20,037 bases of DNA from the IMG/VR virus record IMGVR_UViG_3300003690_000129, positions 1-20,037 of that record; one strand, written 5' to 3'. This DNA is from a virus. How positions within the stretch are numbered: the first letter of the stretch is position 1; every line of letters begins with the position of its first letter. A model generated the notes under the pieces. The model was not told where the DNA came from. It was given only the letters and a program-made list of their open reading frames with translations, and did not search any database. Below are positions 8,020 to 16,687 of the stretch, one piece after another. The position numbers and the translations under genes are program-made.

Positions 8020-8271
8020 ATGGAGCATATCTATGAGCAGTTCTTCTTTCTCAAATATTGGGGAGGATGGGCTTTCTCAGAAGCTTATAATTTGCCCGTA
8101 GGTTTGCGAGAATGGTTTGTAAAGCGTCTTATTAAGCAGATCGAGGACGAGAACGAAGCGCAAGAACGCGCCTCCAAGGGACAGGGAGGGGGTGTTCAAA
8201 CACTCGGATCTCATAATCAACCCTCTATGCCCTCACACATGATGAACATGAATAGCTCCGACAAATCATAA
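8020..8271 (+). CDS. Small tail assembly protein / chaperone second frame
   Basis: Counted from ATG 8020 the product is 83 aa, beginning MEHIYEQFFFLKYWGGWAFS and continuing EAYNLPVGLREWF and KRLIKQIEDENEAQERASKG; the tail is Gly-, Asn- and Met-rich. The first 55 residues look like a compact helical domain, in keeping with small proteins found after gp26-like genes and with the T part of chaperone pairs. ATG 8020 has no Shine-Dalgarno sequence (the upstream bases are a T run and GGCCTGACCGATAATTAC). Independent initiation is therefore unlikely; translation would come from +1 frameshifting at 7995-8001 or from reinitiation, since the upstream stop is 4 nt before the ATG. In the fused form the product would read FF-GLTDNYMEHIYEQ. 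I do not know a precise T4 homologue. Confidence 0.6.
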   Translation: MEHIYEQFFFLKYWGGWAFSEAYNLPVGLREWFVKRLIKQIEDENEAQERASKGQGGGVQTLGSHNQPSMPSHMMNMNSSDKS

Positions 8272-8304
8272 TTTAGCCTTTTTCGTTAGGAAACTATTTA
8301 TTGT

Positions 8305-8323
8305 GGGCACTTTATATTTGCCC
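8305..8323 (+). other. Small intercistronic hairpin before the tape-measure gene
   Basis: GGGCA (8305-8309) and TGCCC (8319-8323) form a 5-bp stem with a 9-nt AT-rich loop in the 72-nt gap. It is followed by CCCTTT, not a U tract, so it is not a convincing terminator. It could end or protect an mRNA, or be chance. Confidence 0.2.
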
Positions 8324-8343
8324 CCCTTTAAGAGAGCATTATA

Positions 8344-10968
8344 GTGGCTATTACCCCAGAAGAACTCGCCCTACTAGAAGAGCAAATTCGTCTTCTCGGA
8401 GAGAAGAAATCTTTGGATGACGAATTCACCGCCTCGGACGAGGTGACTCTCCAAAGCCTCCAACAGCGCCTCGCCACCGAGCGCGCCTCCGTTGCGTCTT
8501 TACAGACGCGCGTGGCCACGTTGAAGGAGGAGCGCGCTGAACTAGAACGCGCTATGGGAATCGAAGAGAACAGATATGTCCAGCAGCAACAAAGAAAGAT
8601 GCTGCAGGAAAATCTCTTAGAGCTAAGTAGAGCCGAAGTCCGGGAGATAGAAGCAAAAATAAAAGCGGGAGAGGAACTGGCCCCCCAGGATATTGCGCGC
8701 CTAAAGGCGGCAAAGGCCAACCTTAAAGTTGACGAAGAGCGCAATAAAGCTTTAGAAGACGCCGTAGCCCTAGGAACACAGATGGGATCCGCCATGGCGC
8801 TGTATGGGCAGCACACAGTTGTCAATGTAGGCAATCTTAAAAAGCTTGCCAGTGGCCTAAGAGCGCCGGTACAATTTCTAGATAGTTTAAGTACCGGACT
8901 ATTTGTAGGGATTATTGATACCATTATTAACCTTGGGTTTGCGGTGGATGAGATGGAATCTTCCTTCCGACAGGCAACAGGAGCCTCCGAAAAATTCACA
9001 CGCAACTTAACTAAGACTTGGGATATGACGCGTCAATATGGCGTAACGGCAGAAGAAGCCGGCGCCGCCAACGCAGCCCTTTTCAACACTTTCACTGATT
9101 TTACCCTGCAGACCCCAGCGGTCCAACGAGAAGTCGCCCGCACCACCCAGATTCTTGGTGAGTTCGGAGTATCAGTAAGTGATGTAGCGAAAGGGATTCA
9201 GATTTCTACCAAGGCTTTTGGCCAAACAGCCGAGGGCGCAGCCAAAACTGCCTTAGAAATCAACGCTTTAGCACAAGATCTCGGCGTTGCCCCACAGAAA
9301 CTAGCTGCAGATTTTGCTAGCGTCGGTGGCCAACTCGCTAAAATGGGAGACAATGGTACCCGAGCCTTTAAAGACTTGGCGATGAGAGCAAAGGCTACTG
9401 GTCTTGAAATTGGTAAACTCCTTCAGATGACTGAAAAGTTTGATACGTTTGAAGGCGCAGCTACTCAAGCTGGAAAGCTTAATGCTGCATTGGGTGGCAA
9501 TTTTGTGAATGCTATGGATCTTCTGACAGAAACAGATCCAGCCGCTAGATTTGATATGATTCGAGACGCCATTACAAACGCTGGCTTGTCTTTTGATGAT
9601 ATGTCATATTACCAACGCAAATACTATGCAGAAGCTGCCGGATTAGACAACGTTAATGATTTGGCGATGATGCTCTCTGGAAATTATGATAATTTAACGG
9701 GGGCTGTCGGGCAAACAAGTGCCCAGATTGCAGATCAGCAAAAAAAAGCGGCTGATATGAAAACCGCGCTCGAAGAGCTTAAAAACGCCCTTCTTCCCTT
9801 AATCCCCATTTTTACAGGCCTTGTAGACTGGATTTCCAAGATGGCCAAGGCGATCCAGAATAATATGACGTGGATTAAGCCTCTAATTACGACTCTGGGG
9901 AAACTGTGGGCTGCTATTAAAATAGGCAAGTTTCTCCTGGGATCCTACGGGGTTGTCGTGGGTCTATTTGGGAAATCAGCCGCTGGGGCTGCAGCCTCCT
10001 CCACCACAGCAGGCCACGCTATCACACGGCTGGGAGTAGGCATTGGCCGCGGGGGCGTTGCCGCCGCTAAGGGGGCGGTTGGGTGGTTGGCTTTTGGTGT
10101 CGCAATCGTTTTGATCGGCACTGGTATCGCCATCGCAGCCGTAGGACTAGCCAATCTAGTTCTATCGTTTGCAGGCCTTGGAGCCGCTGCAAAGCCGGCT
10201 GCAGTCGCAGTTGCTGCCTTTACAATCGCATTTGCGATCATGATAGCAGCGATGGTATTTGGCGCACCCGGTATTGCAACTGCAGGCGCCAACATTTTAT
10301 GGCTCGCTGCAGCAGTGGGCGCCCTAGGGTTAGCGTTGGTCGTGGTGGGGGGCGCCTGGAAGCTCATGTCCGGATTGTTTGGAAAGGGAAAGGACGACAC
10401 CGCCAAATATGGCGCCATGAGCGAGGCGACTGATAAGATGGCGCAAAAGAAAGATGCAATGAACAGCATTGCTACGTCGTTCGAGAAAATTGCCGCGGCA
10501 TTGGTGCTTGGTGCTTCGCAGACAGGCGCATGGCGCAAGCTGTTTAAATCTATGGGAGATGTATCTCTCAATTTGGGAAGTACTAGTGTCACCACAGGCG
10601 CAGTGAACACCGCAAATGCCTCGATGCCCGGATCTATCGCTATGATCAATATGGGCGGCGCCATGCCTGCGCCTGAAGAGCCCGTAGCCCCCGGCACCCC
10701 CAGAGGCGCCATACCTCCGCCTGAAGAGCCCGTAACCCCCGGCACCCCCACGACTACGGCGCCGACGCCTCCCCCACGGCCCGGGCCAGGAGCAGCAACC
10801 ACGGCCACCACCACTCCTGGCGGAACCACTACTGTAGTTCCCCAACAGACTGAGATTGTTCAGCCTCGATATACTGTGCCATTAACTTTGATGATTGATG
10901 GAGATAAATTTAAAGAGAAAGTACTTACTATTGTAAACGGCAGATTGAGCGAAATGGCGCTTGAATAA
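8344..10968 (+). CDS. Tail length tape-measure protein
   Basis: The 874-aa product begins at GTG 8344 with a weak purine-rich site (AAGAGAG) upstream. Residues 1-150 are a long charged coiled coil. Residues about 200-480 form an alpha-helical region with FRQATGASEKFTRNLTKTWD and TTQILGEFGVSVSDVAK, typical of tape-measure proteins. Residues about 579-677 are strongly hydrophobic, made of several Ala/Gly/Val/Ile membrane-like helices, the part thought to enter the host membrane after ejection. The C-terminal 100 residues are Pro/Thr-rich with a duplicated 16-residue unit, then close with a folded segment, VPLTLMIDGDKFKEKVLTIV. It is longer than T4 gp29 (590 aa), predicting a longer tail. It acts as the ruler inside the tail tube and sits between the chaperone pair and the tube cap, as expected. 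No lytic domain is visible. Confidence 0.88.
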   Translation: MAITPEELALLEEQIRLLGEKKSLDDEFTASDEVTLQSLQQRLATERASVASLQTRVATLKEERAELERAMGIEENRYVQQQQRKMLQENLLELSRAEVREIEAKIKAGEELAPQDIARLKAAKANLKVDEERNKALEDAVALGTQMGSAMALYGQHTVVNVGNLKKLASGLRAPVQFLDSLSTGLFVGIIDTIINLGFAVDEMESSFRQATGASEKFTRNLTKTWDMTRQYGVTAEEAGAANAALFNTFTDFTLQTPAVQREVARTTQILGEFGVSVSDVAKGIQISTKAFGQTAEGAAKTALEINALAQDLGVAPQKLAADFASVGGQLAKMGDNGTRAFKDLAMRAKATGLEIGKLLQMTEKFDTFEGAATQAGKLNAALGGNFVNAMDLLTETDPAARFDMIRDAITNAGLSFDDMSYYQRKYYAEAAGLDNVNDLAMMLSGNYDNLTGAVGQTSAQIADQQKKAADMKTALEELKNALLPLIPIFTGLVDWISKMAKAIQNNMTWIKPLITTLGKLWAAIKIGKFLLGSYGVVVGLFGKSAAGAAASSTTAGHAITRLGVGIGRGGVAAAKGAVGWLAFGVAIVLIGTGIAIAAVGLANLVLSFAGLGAAAKPAAVAVAAFTIAFAIMIAAMVFGAPGIATAGANILWLAAAVGALGLALVVVGGAWKLMSGLFGKGKDDTAKYGAMSEATDKMAQKKDAMNSIATSFEKIAAALVLGASQTGAWRKLFKSMGDVSLNLGSTSVTTGAVNTANASMPGSIAMINMGGAMPAPEEPVAPGTPRGAIPPPEEPVTPGTPTTTAPTPPPRPGPGAATTATTTPGGTTTVVPQQTEIVQPRYTVPLTLMIDGDKFKEKVLTIVNGRLSEMALE
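10657..10752 (+). repeat. Tandem 48-bp repeat, two copies, in the tape-measure gene
   Basis: Two adjacent 48-nt units (10657-10704 and 10705-10752), each starting GGCGCCAT, encode GAMPAPEEPVAPGTPR and GAIPPPEEPVTPGTPT. They differ at only a handful of positions, which suggests a recent in-frame duplication. They lie in the flexible proline-rich linker before the last folded segment. Confidence 0.85.
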
Positions 10969-10985
10969 TATAGCGGGAGAATATT

Positions 10986-12248
10986 ATGGCGAAGGGAAAT
11001 GAGAAGTTTAATGTAAATAAGATGAATGGAGGAGGCCCTCTTCCTTCCTTTGTCGACGCTTCCGATGCTTTAGCCAACCAGAAACGTATTATTACGTTTT
11101 ATCACATTAATTCAGATCATTATGTAGCCTTCAAAGCTTTTATAATAGCGTTTACCGACACATATAGCAGCGATTGGGCATCGGAGCAAGTGTATGGTCG
11201 CAATGATCCTATTTACATGTTTAAGAATACCACACGCAAAATATCATTAACATTTAAAGTCCCCGCAGCCACAATAGGCGAGAGCTATGAGAACTTGGGA
11301 AGGGTTCAAAAATTATTGCAATTCTTATATCCTAACTATAGTGGGCTTAGACCCCGAGACTATAGCCCGAGCACCGAATCGTGGAATGATGTTCCAGGAA
11401 TGGCACATGCCAACACAATTTCAGGGGCCCCCCTTGTGCGCCTTCAAGTCATGAACTTGGCACGCAGGAGAGAAAATGGACAAGAGGATAGGTTTGCGCG
11501 CGCAGGCACCGGGCTTCCCAGCGCTGCCGAAACCGAGGCCTGGGGCGAAAGCTTCGGCCAACCCGGCTTGGGGGCCTTGCGCACGGGCATAGAGAAAACA
11601 CGACGCGACCAACTCGATGCGATGCCTTCTCTTCCCGAAGATGGACTTTTGGGAGCCATTGGAAACGTTAATGTTAATCACAATTTAGAAGGAGAGGACG
11701 GGGTATTTGAACAAAAGGGCGGAGCTATCTTACCCAAGATGATTGAAGTCACAATCGACTTTAGCCCCATCCACGAATCTCATCTCGGCTGGTTCGAAGA
11801 CGGCACTTTCGGCAGCGATGCCTTCCCTTACGGCGCAATCCCTGATCCAGACTATTATCAAGCTCACGGCTATTCCGCCGCCGAAGCCGACGCAGGAGGA
11901 ACCGCTATTATGGACGACGAAGAACTCCCAGTGGACGCCACGGATGCGGCGGCAGAAGCGCCAGATCCACCCCCCCCAAATGAAACGACGCCATCCGATG
12001 CTAGTACGGCGTTGGCTGCAGCCGCCGAAATTGGTTATAACGCAGAAATGGACTTTACGGACACAGAGAGTTGGCAGGACCGGAGACGAGAAATGATGCT
12101 CTACTATAAGGCCCAGGTAGAAGCAGCCACTGGAATTTCCCCTGTTGGCGAAGCATACGAGCAAATCCAGGATGTCGTTGCCGCTGAAATAGAACGCGAA
12201 AAAGCCGCTTTTCATGCGAACCCTGAGTCGAGCTTCTGGGAGGTCTAA
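10986..12248 (+). CDS. Baseplate tail-tube cap/initiator-like protein (gp48/gp54-type)
   Basis: The 420-aa product starts at ATG 10986 behind GGGAGA (10975-10980). Residues about 33-115 contain KRIITFYHINSDHYVAFKAF, then DWASEQVYGRNDPIYMFKNT and TTRKISLTFKVPA. This is the 'yGR.dpi..y.nT.R.i.l.f.v.A' motif of tube-like baseplate initiator proteins such as those that start tail tube growth. A second strand set, LPKMIEVTIDFSPIHESHLG, comes near residues 247-265. The C-terminal third (residues about 280-420) is acidic and Pro/Ala-rich (AAEAPDPPPPNETTP), probably disordered, and ends in a short helix. The gene follows the tape measure and overlaps the next start by one nucleotide. The exact T4 equivalent (gp48 or gp54) cannot be decided by eye; the tube-initiator role is inferred from motif and order. 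Confidence 0.6.
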   Translation: MAKGNEKFNVNKMNGGGPLPSFVDASDALANQKRIITFYHINSDHYVAFKAFIIAFTDTYSSDWASEQVYGRNDPIYMFKNTTRKISLTFKVPAATIGESYENLGRVQKLLQFLYPNYSGLRPRDYSPSTESWNDVPGMAHANTISGAPLVRLQVMNLARRRENGQEDRFARAGTGLPSAAETEAWGESFGQPGLGALRTGIEKTRRDQLDAMPSLPEDGLLGAIGNVNVNHNLEGEDGVFEQKGGAILPKMIEVTIDFSPIHESHLGWFEDGTFGSDAFPYGAIPDPDYYQAHGYSAAEADAGGTAIMDDEELPVDATDAAAEAPDPPPPNETTPSDASTALAAAAEIGYNAEMDFTDTESWQDRRREMMLYYKAQVEAATGISPVGEAYEQIQDVVAAEIEREKAAFHANPESSFWEV

Positions 12249-12586
12249 TGCCAACACGATATTCAACAACCACAATTCTAACAAATGCGAGCGATTATTA
12301 TTCTCCTCTGAGAAAAGAGCGCGGAGTAAAACGGATTCGCCAATATGCCACCCCCAAGATCTACCATCCCAGCGTTGGTGAAAGAAGCCGCATTGCCTCC
12401 AACAAGCACATTTGGAAAAACACAGATCGCCTTTCCAACTTGGCATATGACCAATATGGAGACGTAAGATATTGGTGGGTAATCGCATGGTACAATGGGT
12501 ACCCCACTGAAGCTCACCTGTTTCCTGGTGCAATCATTTATATTCCGTTGACGCTCGCAGATGCGCTCAACGTATTGAAGGTCTAA
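12248..12586 (+). CDS. 53: Baseplate wedge gp53-like / LysM-like tail protein
   Basis: The 112-aa product starts at ATG 12248, which shares its A with the preceding TAA stop (TAATG), so it is translationally coupled. Residues about 54-100 read IWKNTDRLSNLAYDQYGDVR, then YWWVIAWYNG and LFPGAIIYIPL. This is the LysM-like 'GDrl..iA...YGd..yWW.I...N......pG..i.iP' pattern shared by T4 gp53 and by small LysM tail proteins. In T4, gp53 is a wedge protein that locks neighbouring wedges to the hub; in other myoviruses LysM proteins sit near the hub and tube initiator. The N-terminal 50 residues are basic. T4 gp53 is about 196 aa, so this is a short form. The fold is fairly sure, the exact role less so. 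Confidence 0.7.
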   Translation: MPTRYSTTTILTNASDYYSPLRKERGVKRIRQYATPKIYHPSVGERSRIASNKHIWKNTDRLSNLAYDQYGDVRYWWVIAWYNGYPTEAHLFPGAIIYIPLTLADALNVLKV

Positions 12587-12590
12587 ATTT

Positions 12591-15500
12591 ATGGCGAAAA
12601 TTGGCTCACGCAACACTTATATTACTGATGCTGCATCCAACCTAGGTTATGAGTTCGGCGCCGCCGGCAGAGGCAGCCAGAACATCTACCTAGCTGGCGA
12701 TGCTACTTTTGCCGTCCCGGAATTTGATAGAGATTTTTGTTTTGATTTTATAGATCCTGAGACAGGAAACTTTTATCCTGGAATGAGCGACGGCAGTTCT
12801 CTGGAGCCCGACGCCGAAGACAGCGTGGCCCGCGCGATGCGCGCCACTAAAGTTCGAGACGCTTATGCCAAATTCTATGTAGAATTTCCGAAAGCTATGC
12901 AGGCTGTCCATAACGGCATTCTGATGAATGAAGAGCGATGGAATCAAGCTTTTGCCAATTTAACTATCACCAACACTCCCGCGCGCCCTCATCACGGCAC
13001 AAGCTTCCTCGAATATCATCCCGACTTTCTAGTACAGTTTAATGCCACCGAAGCAGATTCTGCGGCAACCCTGCGCGCACGATTATGGAGAGATCCAAAA
13101 GCTACGCAGCATTATGCCGATGAAAAATCTTATGGAGAAGGCCGCAGTAATCTTCCAATTTTAACAGGAGTGGGTTCGGCGCTTGAAAATGAATTTGCGG
13201 CCGGCGAGGTATATCACCCTCGCATGGTAGGGGGAGTCGACCCGGCCGGATATAGAGCTAATATACTCGCCCACCAGCAGCAAGTCCAAGAGTCTGGCGG
13301 CGAGGGCGCCCTCGCGGGCATGGGACACGATGTGTTCGGAGGCTATAGAAGAGGAGGGTCATACATATATAAACTCATCTCGTGCAACGATGGAGAAACC
13401 CTGTTAGATTATGCAATGAAAGTCTATCAGGAGTGGATTTATTGGCGCGCCTTATACCTAGAGCAAGAAGAAAACCAACACGATCAAATCGATTGGAACA
13501 CCGTGCGCAAATGTATGGAAGACCCCGAATCCATGCACCGAGCTTTTACTTCGGACTGCTTGAGCGATCTGACGGCAGAAGTGGAGAGAGAACGCCAGTC
13601 GAATTTTGACGACGCAGCAGTGCGCCGAGATATTGCTTTGGGTATTGTTCAGAAAGCTGCCTTTCAAGAACAATGTTTTCTTTTATCCAAAATCTTTCCT
13701 CTCGTAGCTTATAAAAAAGATTCTTTGGATGCTTCCGAAGGAAAACGGTTACCTTATGTTCATGGGAATGAATTTTATAAAGTGCCCGATGGCCCCGGTG
13801 TTGGGTGCTTGACGTTTCAAACTCCATATCCTGGCAATGCGTCATTGCAAATAGATGGGTCAAGTTTTGGATTTATGAATCTCATGACTACTGATCCCGC
13901 TATATTTCCTTTCTTTCAAGCGCACCACTCTCAACTTTCCATGCTGCAACCCATGATGAGATTTTTTAAAGTAACCGAGAAAATAGTAGATGGAGAAGAA
14001 AAACTATCCGAAAAAGAAATTAACTTTGATGCCTTCGAACGCAATTTCCCTCTGCCTTTTTCTCCACAACAAATGCTCATGTCATCTACGCAACGCGGAG
14101 TGGGAGCAGGCGTTAAAAGCTTTAATTTTACATATGATGGAAGCAATCCTTTCGCAGCCAAGAAAAGCATTAAAGCAAAATTGGTAATTTTTGCTAATAG
14201 TTTTGATGAACTTATGAAATGCCGTGGCAATTGTGACAGCGATGATCCTTCCGAAGGTTATAGATATATTGACCTAGCCTTAAAGACAGGAGGTCCACGT
14301 ATCGGTCAAACCGAAGGAAGCACCTCCGGCCGCGCCAGTGGACAAACTGGGGAGGATCCCCTCGCCTGTATTCCCACTAACAGTGGTTTATCAGATGATC
14401 ATCAGCAACAGAACACGACTACCAATGAAGATGCCCTAGATAAATTAAACTTTCGACTGAAAGCTGTAGTAGGCTATGCTCCACCCCCCAATTTATCTAC
14501 AGACTATGGAAGTGGCAAGACAAGTCTCAGCCGTCTTACTGCCGATTTCGACTTTTATGGAATTGAAAACCGCGGTAATCGCATAGGCAATTTGGCCGCA
14601 GACTTTCAAGGCACCACAGCGACACAACGATATAATAGTATCCGCGCGGCAGTCGATAGTAGTTTTGTAACGTTGAACTTAACCCCTACTACTCATGATT
14701 TTAAATTTGATGATATGGGGAGAGTGACTTTTACTATTAATTATTTAGCATATGTAGAAGATTTCTTTGATCAACGACATTTTAATATCTTCAGCAATCT
14801 TGAAATTGCTAAGTTCATGTTAATAAGACGCATGAGATTTGACAAGTTAAAGAAAATATGCAATAATGAAGAAATCAACGATCTTAAAGAAAAAGAAAAA
14901 GGCGAAGTTGGTCAAAATAAACTTTCTAATTTGAAATCTTTAACTCAAAATTTGTTTGAGGCTGGAAAGGTACAGTTTTATAATATTAGCTATAATCAAT
15001 TGAGGGACTGGACAAGTGAGGGCCCTTATGCTAATTTAGGATCGAGTATTAATATCAGTTCTGGCAGCCCAAAAGCCATCCGCGATGTAGCCACTAGAAT
15101 TGAACAAGATGTTAATGCTCAATTGGCAAGCGGGGGGGACGGAGCAGGGCGAGAGGCTGAATTATCCAAGAGGCTTTTTAGTAAATATGTAAATGACATC
15201 AATGAGCAAGCGGTACCGTTTTTTTATGTATGTGATTTGTTAGACACTATTCTAGCAGGAATTGATGCATATTTAAGTGAAAATGGGATGCAAAATATGA
15301 TTGATGAGATAAATGCCCCCAACGCACCGGTAGCCGACCGTATAGCTGAAATAACCGAATGCGATAAAGAGTATGAAAAGTATAAACTGAGAAAATTTGC
15401 TGATGAATATAAAAGATTTAGGGCGGTGCTGGGTCCTGTAGAAATTGTGAATCCTATTAACATCAGTCAATCACAGTTTGTTAATTTGGGTGATTTGCCA

Positions 15501-16676
15501 ATCTCTATTAAATATTTTAATGAATGGCTTACATCTAAGCTGTTGAAGAAGGACCGAGCCGTGTACACCCTTCCTCGATTCTTAAATGATTTTTTTAATC
15601 ACCTCATAAGAAATTTTCTCAACAATGATACCTGCTTTAATTATAACATTAAGCAAAAAATTAAACTTAATCAGGCTGCCGTAACCGACTATACCTCACC
15701 CGATGCCGCAGAATTTAAAACAGCAGGAGGATTTAACGGGATGGATACTCTGACATATCACACTTTCCTGGCCAACTGGAGGCGCCGACAAGGAGGTGAT
15801 ACCGCATTGTATAAACCTATTAAATTAGTACCCCTTGCTACGGAAAATATTCCTACGCAAGACGGTGGCTATGGGAGCCAAGGAGAACTAATGGCCCCCC
15901 TCTTAAATATTTCCGGCCCGTCACCGCAGAATCCACGCAATGTCGCGGCATCGATGGAAGATGCCGGCGGTATTGACCGCGAAACCAACTATATGATCTA
16001 TTATGCGGGACGCACCCGTCCTACCGAACTCATGACAGGCAATATAATAAAAGATGCGCGAAATGGAATCATGCACTTTAATCATGGCCAAGACGTAGGG
16101 ATTGTGAAAAAGGTCGAACTCAACAAGACTACTTCCCCGGGCCTTGCAGAAGTGCGCTTTGAGCAAGATGGGTGGGATGGGCAAGATGGCCTAGAACAGT
16201 TAAGAGTGATGTATGATGCTACAATTTCTACATTTTGCTTGCCGAATGTTTTTCCCGGGCAATATTTATATGTGGATCCCCGTAGCTTTTCTCCCAGCGA
16301 AGGCTCGAATTATGGAAAAAAATATGATTTGACAAGGTTGGGTATTGGGGGATATTTTATGGCTTATAAAATTGAGCACCGCCTAGGCGTAGGAGAAGCG
16401 GAGACTACCATTCATGCTAAGTGGGTAGCTGAGGTTACAAAAGACGATGGGAAGAGCGGCACTGAATTTGGAGAAGGAAGCGACGATTCAGTACCAGGAT
16501 CGGATGACATAGATTCTCGCGATCCAGCCACCATTGGAAAATGTCAGGAAGCCCGCTTGGAGCGCCATGGCCGAGCGCTCCAGGGGGTACAAGAGATTAA
16601 TGCCGCCGCCCAACGTGATAATGTAGGGGAAGGCGGCATGTGGGAGACCTGGAGTTCGTGGGTAACTTTTGTATAG
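12591..16676 (+). CDS. Very large baseplate hub-like structural protein
   Basis: The 1361-aa product starts at ATG 12591, 4 nt after the previous stop, with GAAGG (12577-12581) as a modest ribosome site. The N-terminal 450 residues are not recognised. Residues about 500-545 contain RGVGAGVKSFNFTYDGSNPF followed by KKSIKAKLVIFANSFDELM, a beta-strand pair that looks like a hub domain opening. The last 200 residues hold DVGIVKKVELNKTTSPGLAE, a CLPNVFPGQYLYVDP segment and RLGIGGYFMAYKIEHRLGVG before TTIHAKWVAEV (residues about 1164-1283). This 'G.vPs..PG..vyvdp...LGIGGYy...kv.H.i..g...T...a' layout resembles gp27/late-control-D hub proteins. I see no lysozyme, peptidase or transglycosylase motif. 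T4 gp27 is 391 aa, so this protein is more than three times larger. It is next to the gp53-like gene. Hub assignment is inference. Confidence 0.5.
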   Translation: MAKIGSRNTYITDAASNLGYEFGAAGRGSQNIYLAGDATFAVPEFDRDFCFDFIDPETGNFYPGMSDGSSLEPDAEDSVARAMRATKVRDAYAKFYVEFPKAMQAVHNGILMNEERWNQAFANLTITNTPARPHHGTSFLEYHPDFLVQFNATEADSAATLRARLWRDPKATQHYADEKSYGEGRSNLPILTGVGSALENEFAAGEVYHPRMVGGVDPAGYRANILAHQQQVQESGGEGALAGMGHDVFGGYRRGGSYIYKLISCNDGETLLDYAMKVYQEWIYWRALYLEQEENQHDQIDWNTVRKCMEDPESMHRAFTSDCLSDLTAEVERERQSNFDDAAVRRDIALGIVQKAAFQEQCFLLSKIFPLVAYKKDSLDASEGKRLPYVHGNEFYKVPDGPGVGCLTFQTPYPGNASLQIDGSSFGFMNLMTTDPAIFPFFQAHHSQLSMLQPMMRFFKVTEKIVDGEEKLSEKEINFDAFERNFPLPFSPQQMLMSSTQRGVGAGVKSFNFTYDGSNPFAAKKSIKAKLVIFANSFDELMKCRGNCDSDDPSEGYRYIDLALKTGGPRIGQTEGSTSGRASGQTGEDPLACIPTNSGLSDDHQQQNTTTNEDALDKLNFRLKAVVGYAPPPNLSTDYGSGKTSLSRLTADFDFYGIENRGNRIGNLAADFQGTTATQRYNSIRAAVDSSFVTLNLTPTTHDFKFDDMGRVTFTINYLAYVEDFFDQRHFNIFSNLEIAKFMLIRRMRFDKLKKICNNEEINDLKEKEKGEVGQNKLSNLKSLTQNLFEAGKVQFYNISYNQLRDWTSEGPYANLGSSINISSGSPKAIRDVATRIEQDVNAQLASGGDGAGREAELSKRLFSKYVNDINEQAVPFFYVCDLLDTILAGIDAYLSENGMQNMIDEINAPNAPVADRIAEITECDKEYEKYKLRKFADEYKRFRAVLGPVEIVNPINISQSQFVNLGDLPISIKYFNEWLTSKLLKKDRAVYTLPRFLNDFFNHLIRNFLNNDTCFNYNIKQKIKLNQAAVTDYTSPDAAEFKTAGGFNGMDTLTYHTFLANWRRRQGGDTALYKPIKLVPLATENIPTQDGGYGSQGELMAPLLNISGPSPQNPRNVAASMEDAGGIDRETNYMIYYAGRTRPTELMTGNIIKDARNGIMHFNHGQDVGIVKKVELNKTTSPGLAEVRFEQDGWDGQDGLEQLRVMYDATISTFCLPNVFPGQYLYVDPRSFSPSEGSNYGKKYDLTRLGIGGYFMAYKIEHRLGVGEAETTIHAKWVAEVTKDDGKSGTEFGEGSDDSVPGSDDIDSRDPATIGKCQEARLERHGRALQGVQEINAAAQRDNVGEGGMWETWSSWVTFV

Positions 16677-16687
16677 GAAATTAAATA

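Noticed and set aside
8305-8330. Hairpin before the tape-measure gene as an intrinsic terminator
   Set aside because: Stem of only 5 bp and no U tract after it.
8328-9005. Minus-strand open frame (225 codons), Ser/Arg-rich
   Set aside because: Shadow of the charged coiled-coil coding sequence on the + strand; composition is unlike a folded protein.
9945-10829. Long minus-strand open frame (294 codons) opposite the tape-measure gene
   Set aside because: Low-complexity Pro/Ala/Val/Gly sequence that mirrors the GC-rich alanine and proline codons of the + strand gene; no ribosome site or recognisable domain.
11730-12533. Minus-strand open frame (267 codons), Trp/Cys/Arg-rich
   Set aside because: Spans two well supported + strand genes and has an odd composition; antisense shadow.
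12591-16676. Tail lysozyme or peptidoglycan hydrolase domain in the large hub-like protein
   Set aside because: No recognisable lysozyme E-D-T type, NlpC/P60 or M23 HxxxD/HxH motif was found on reading the translation.
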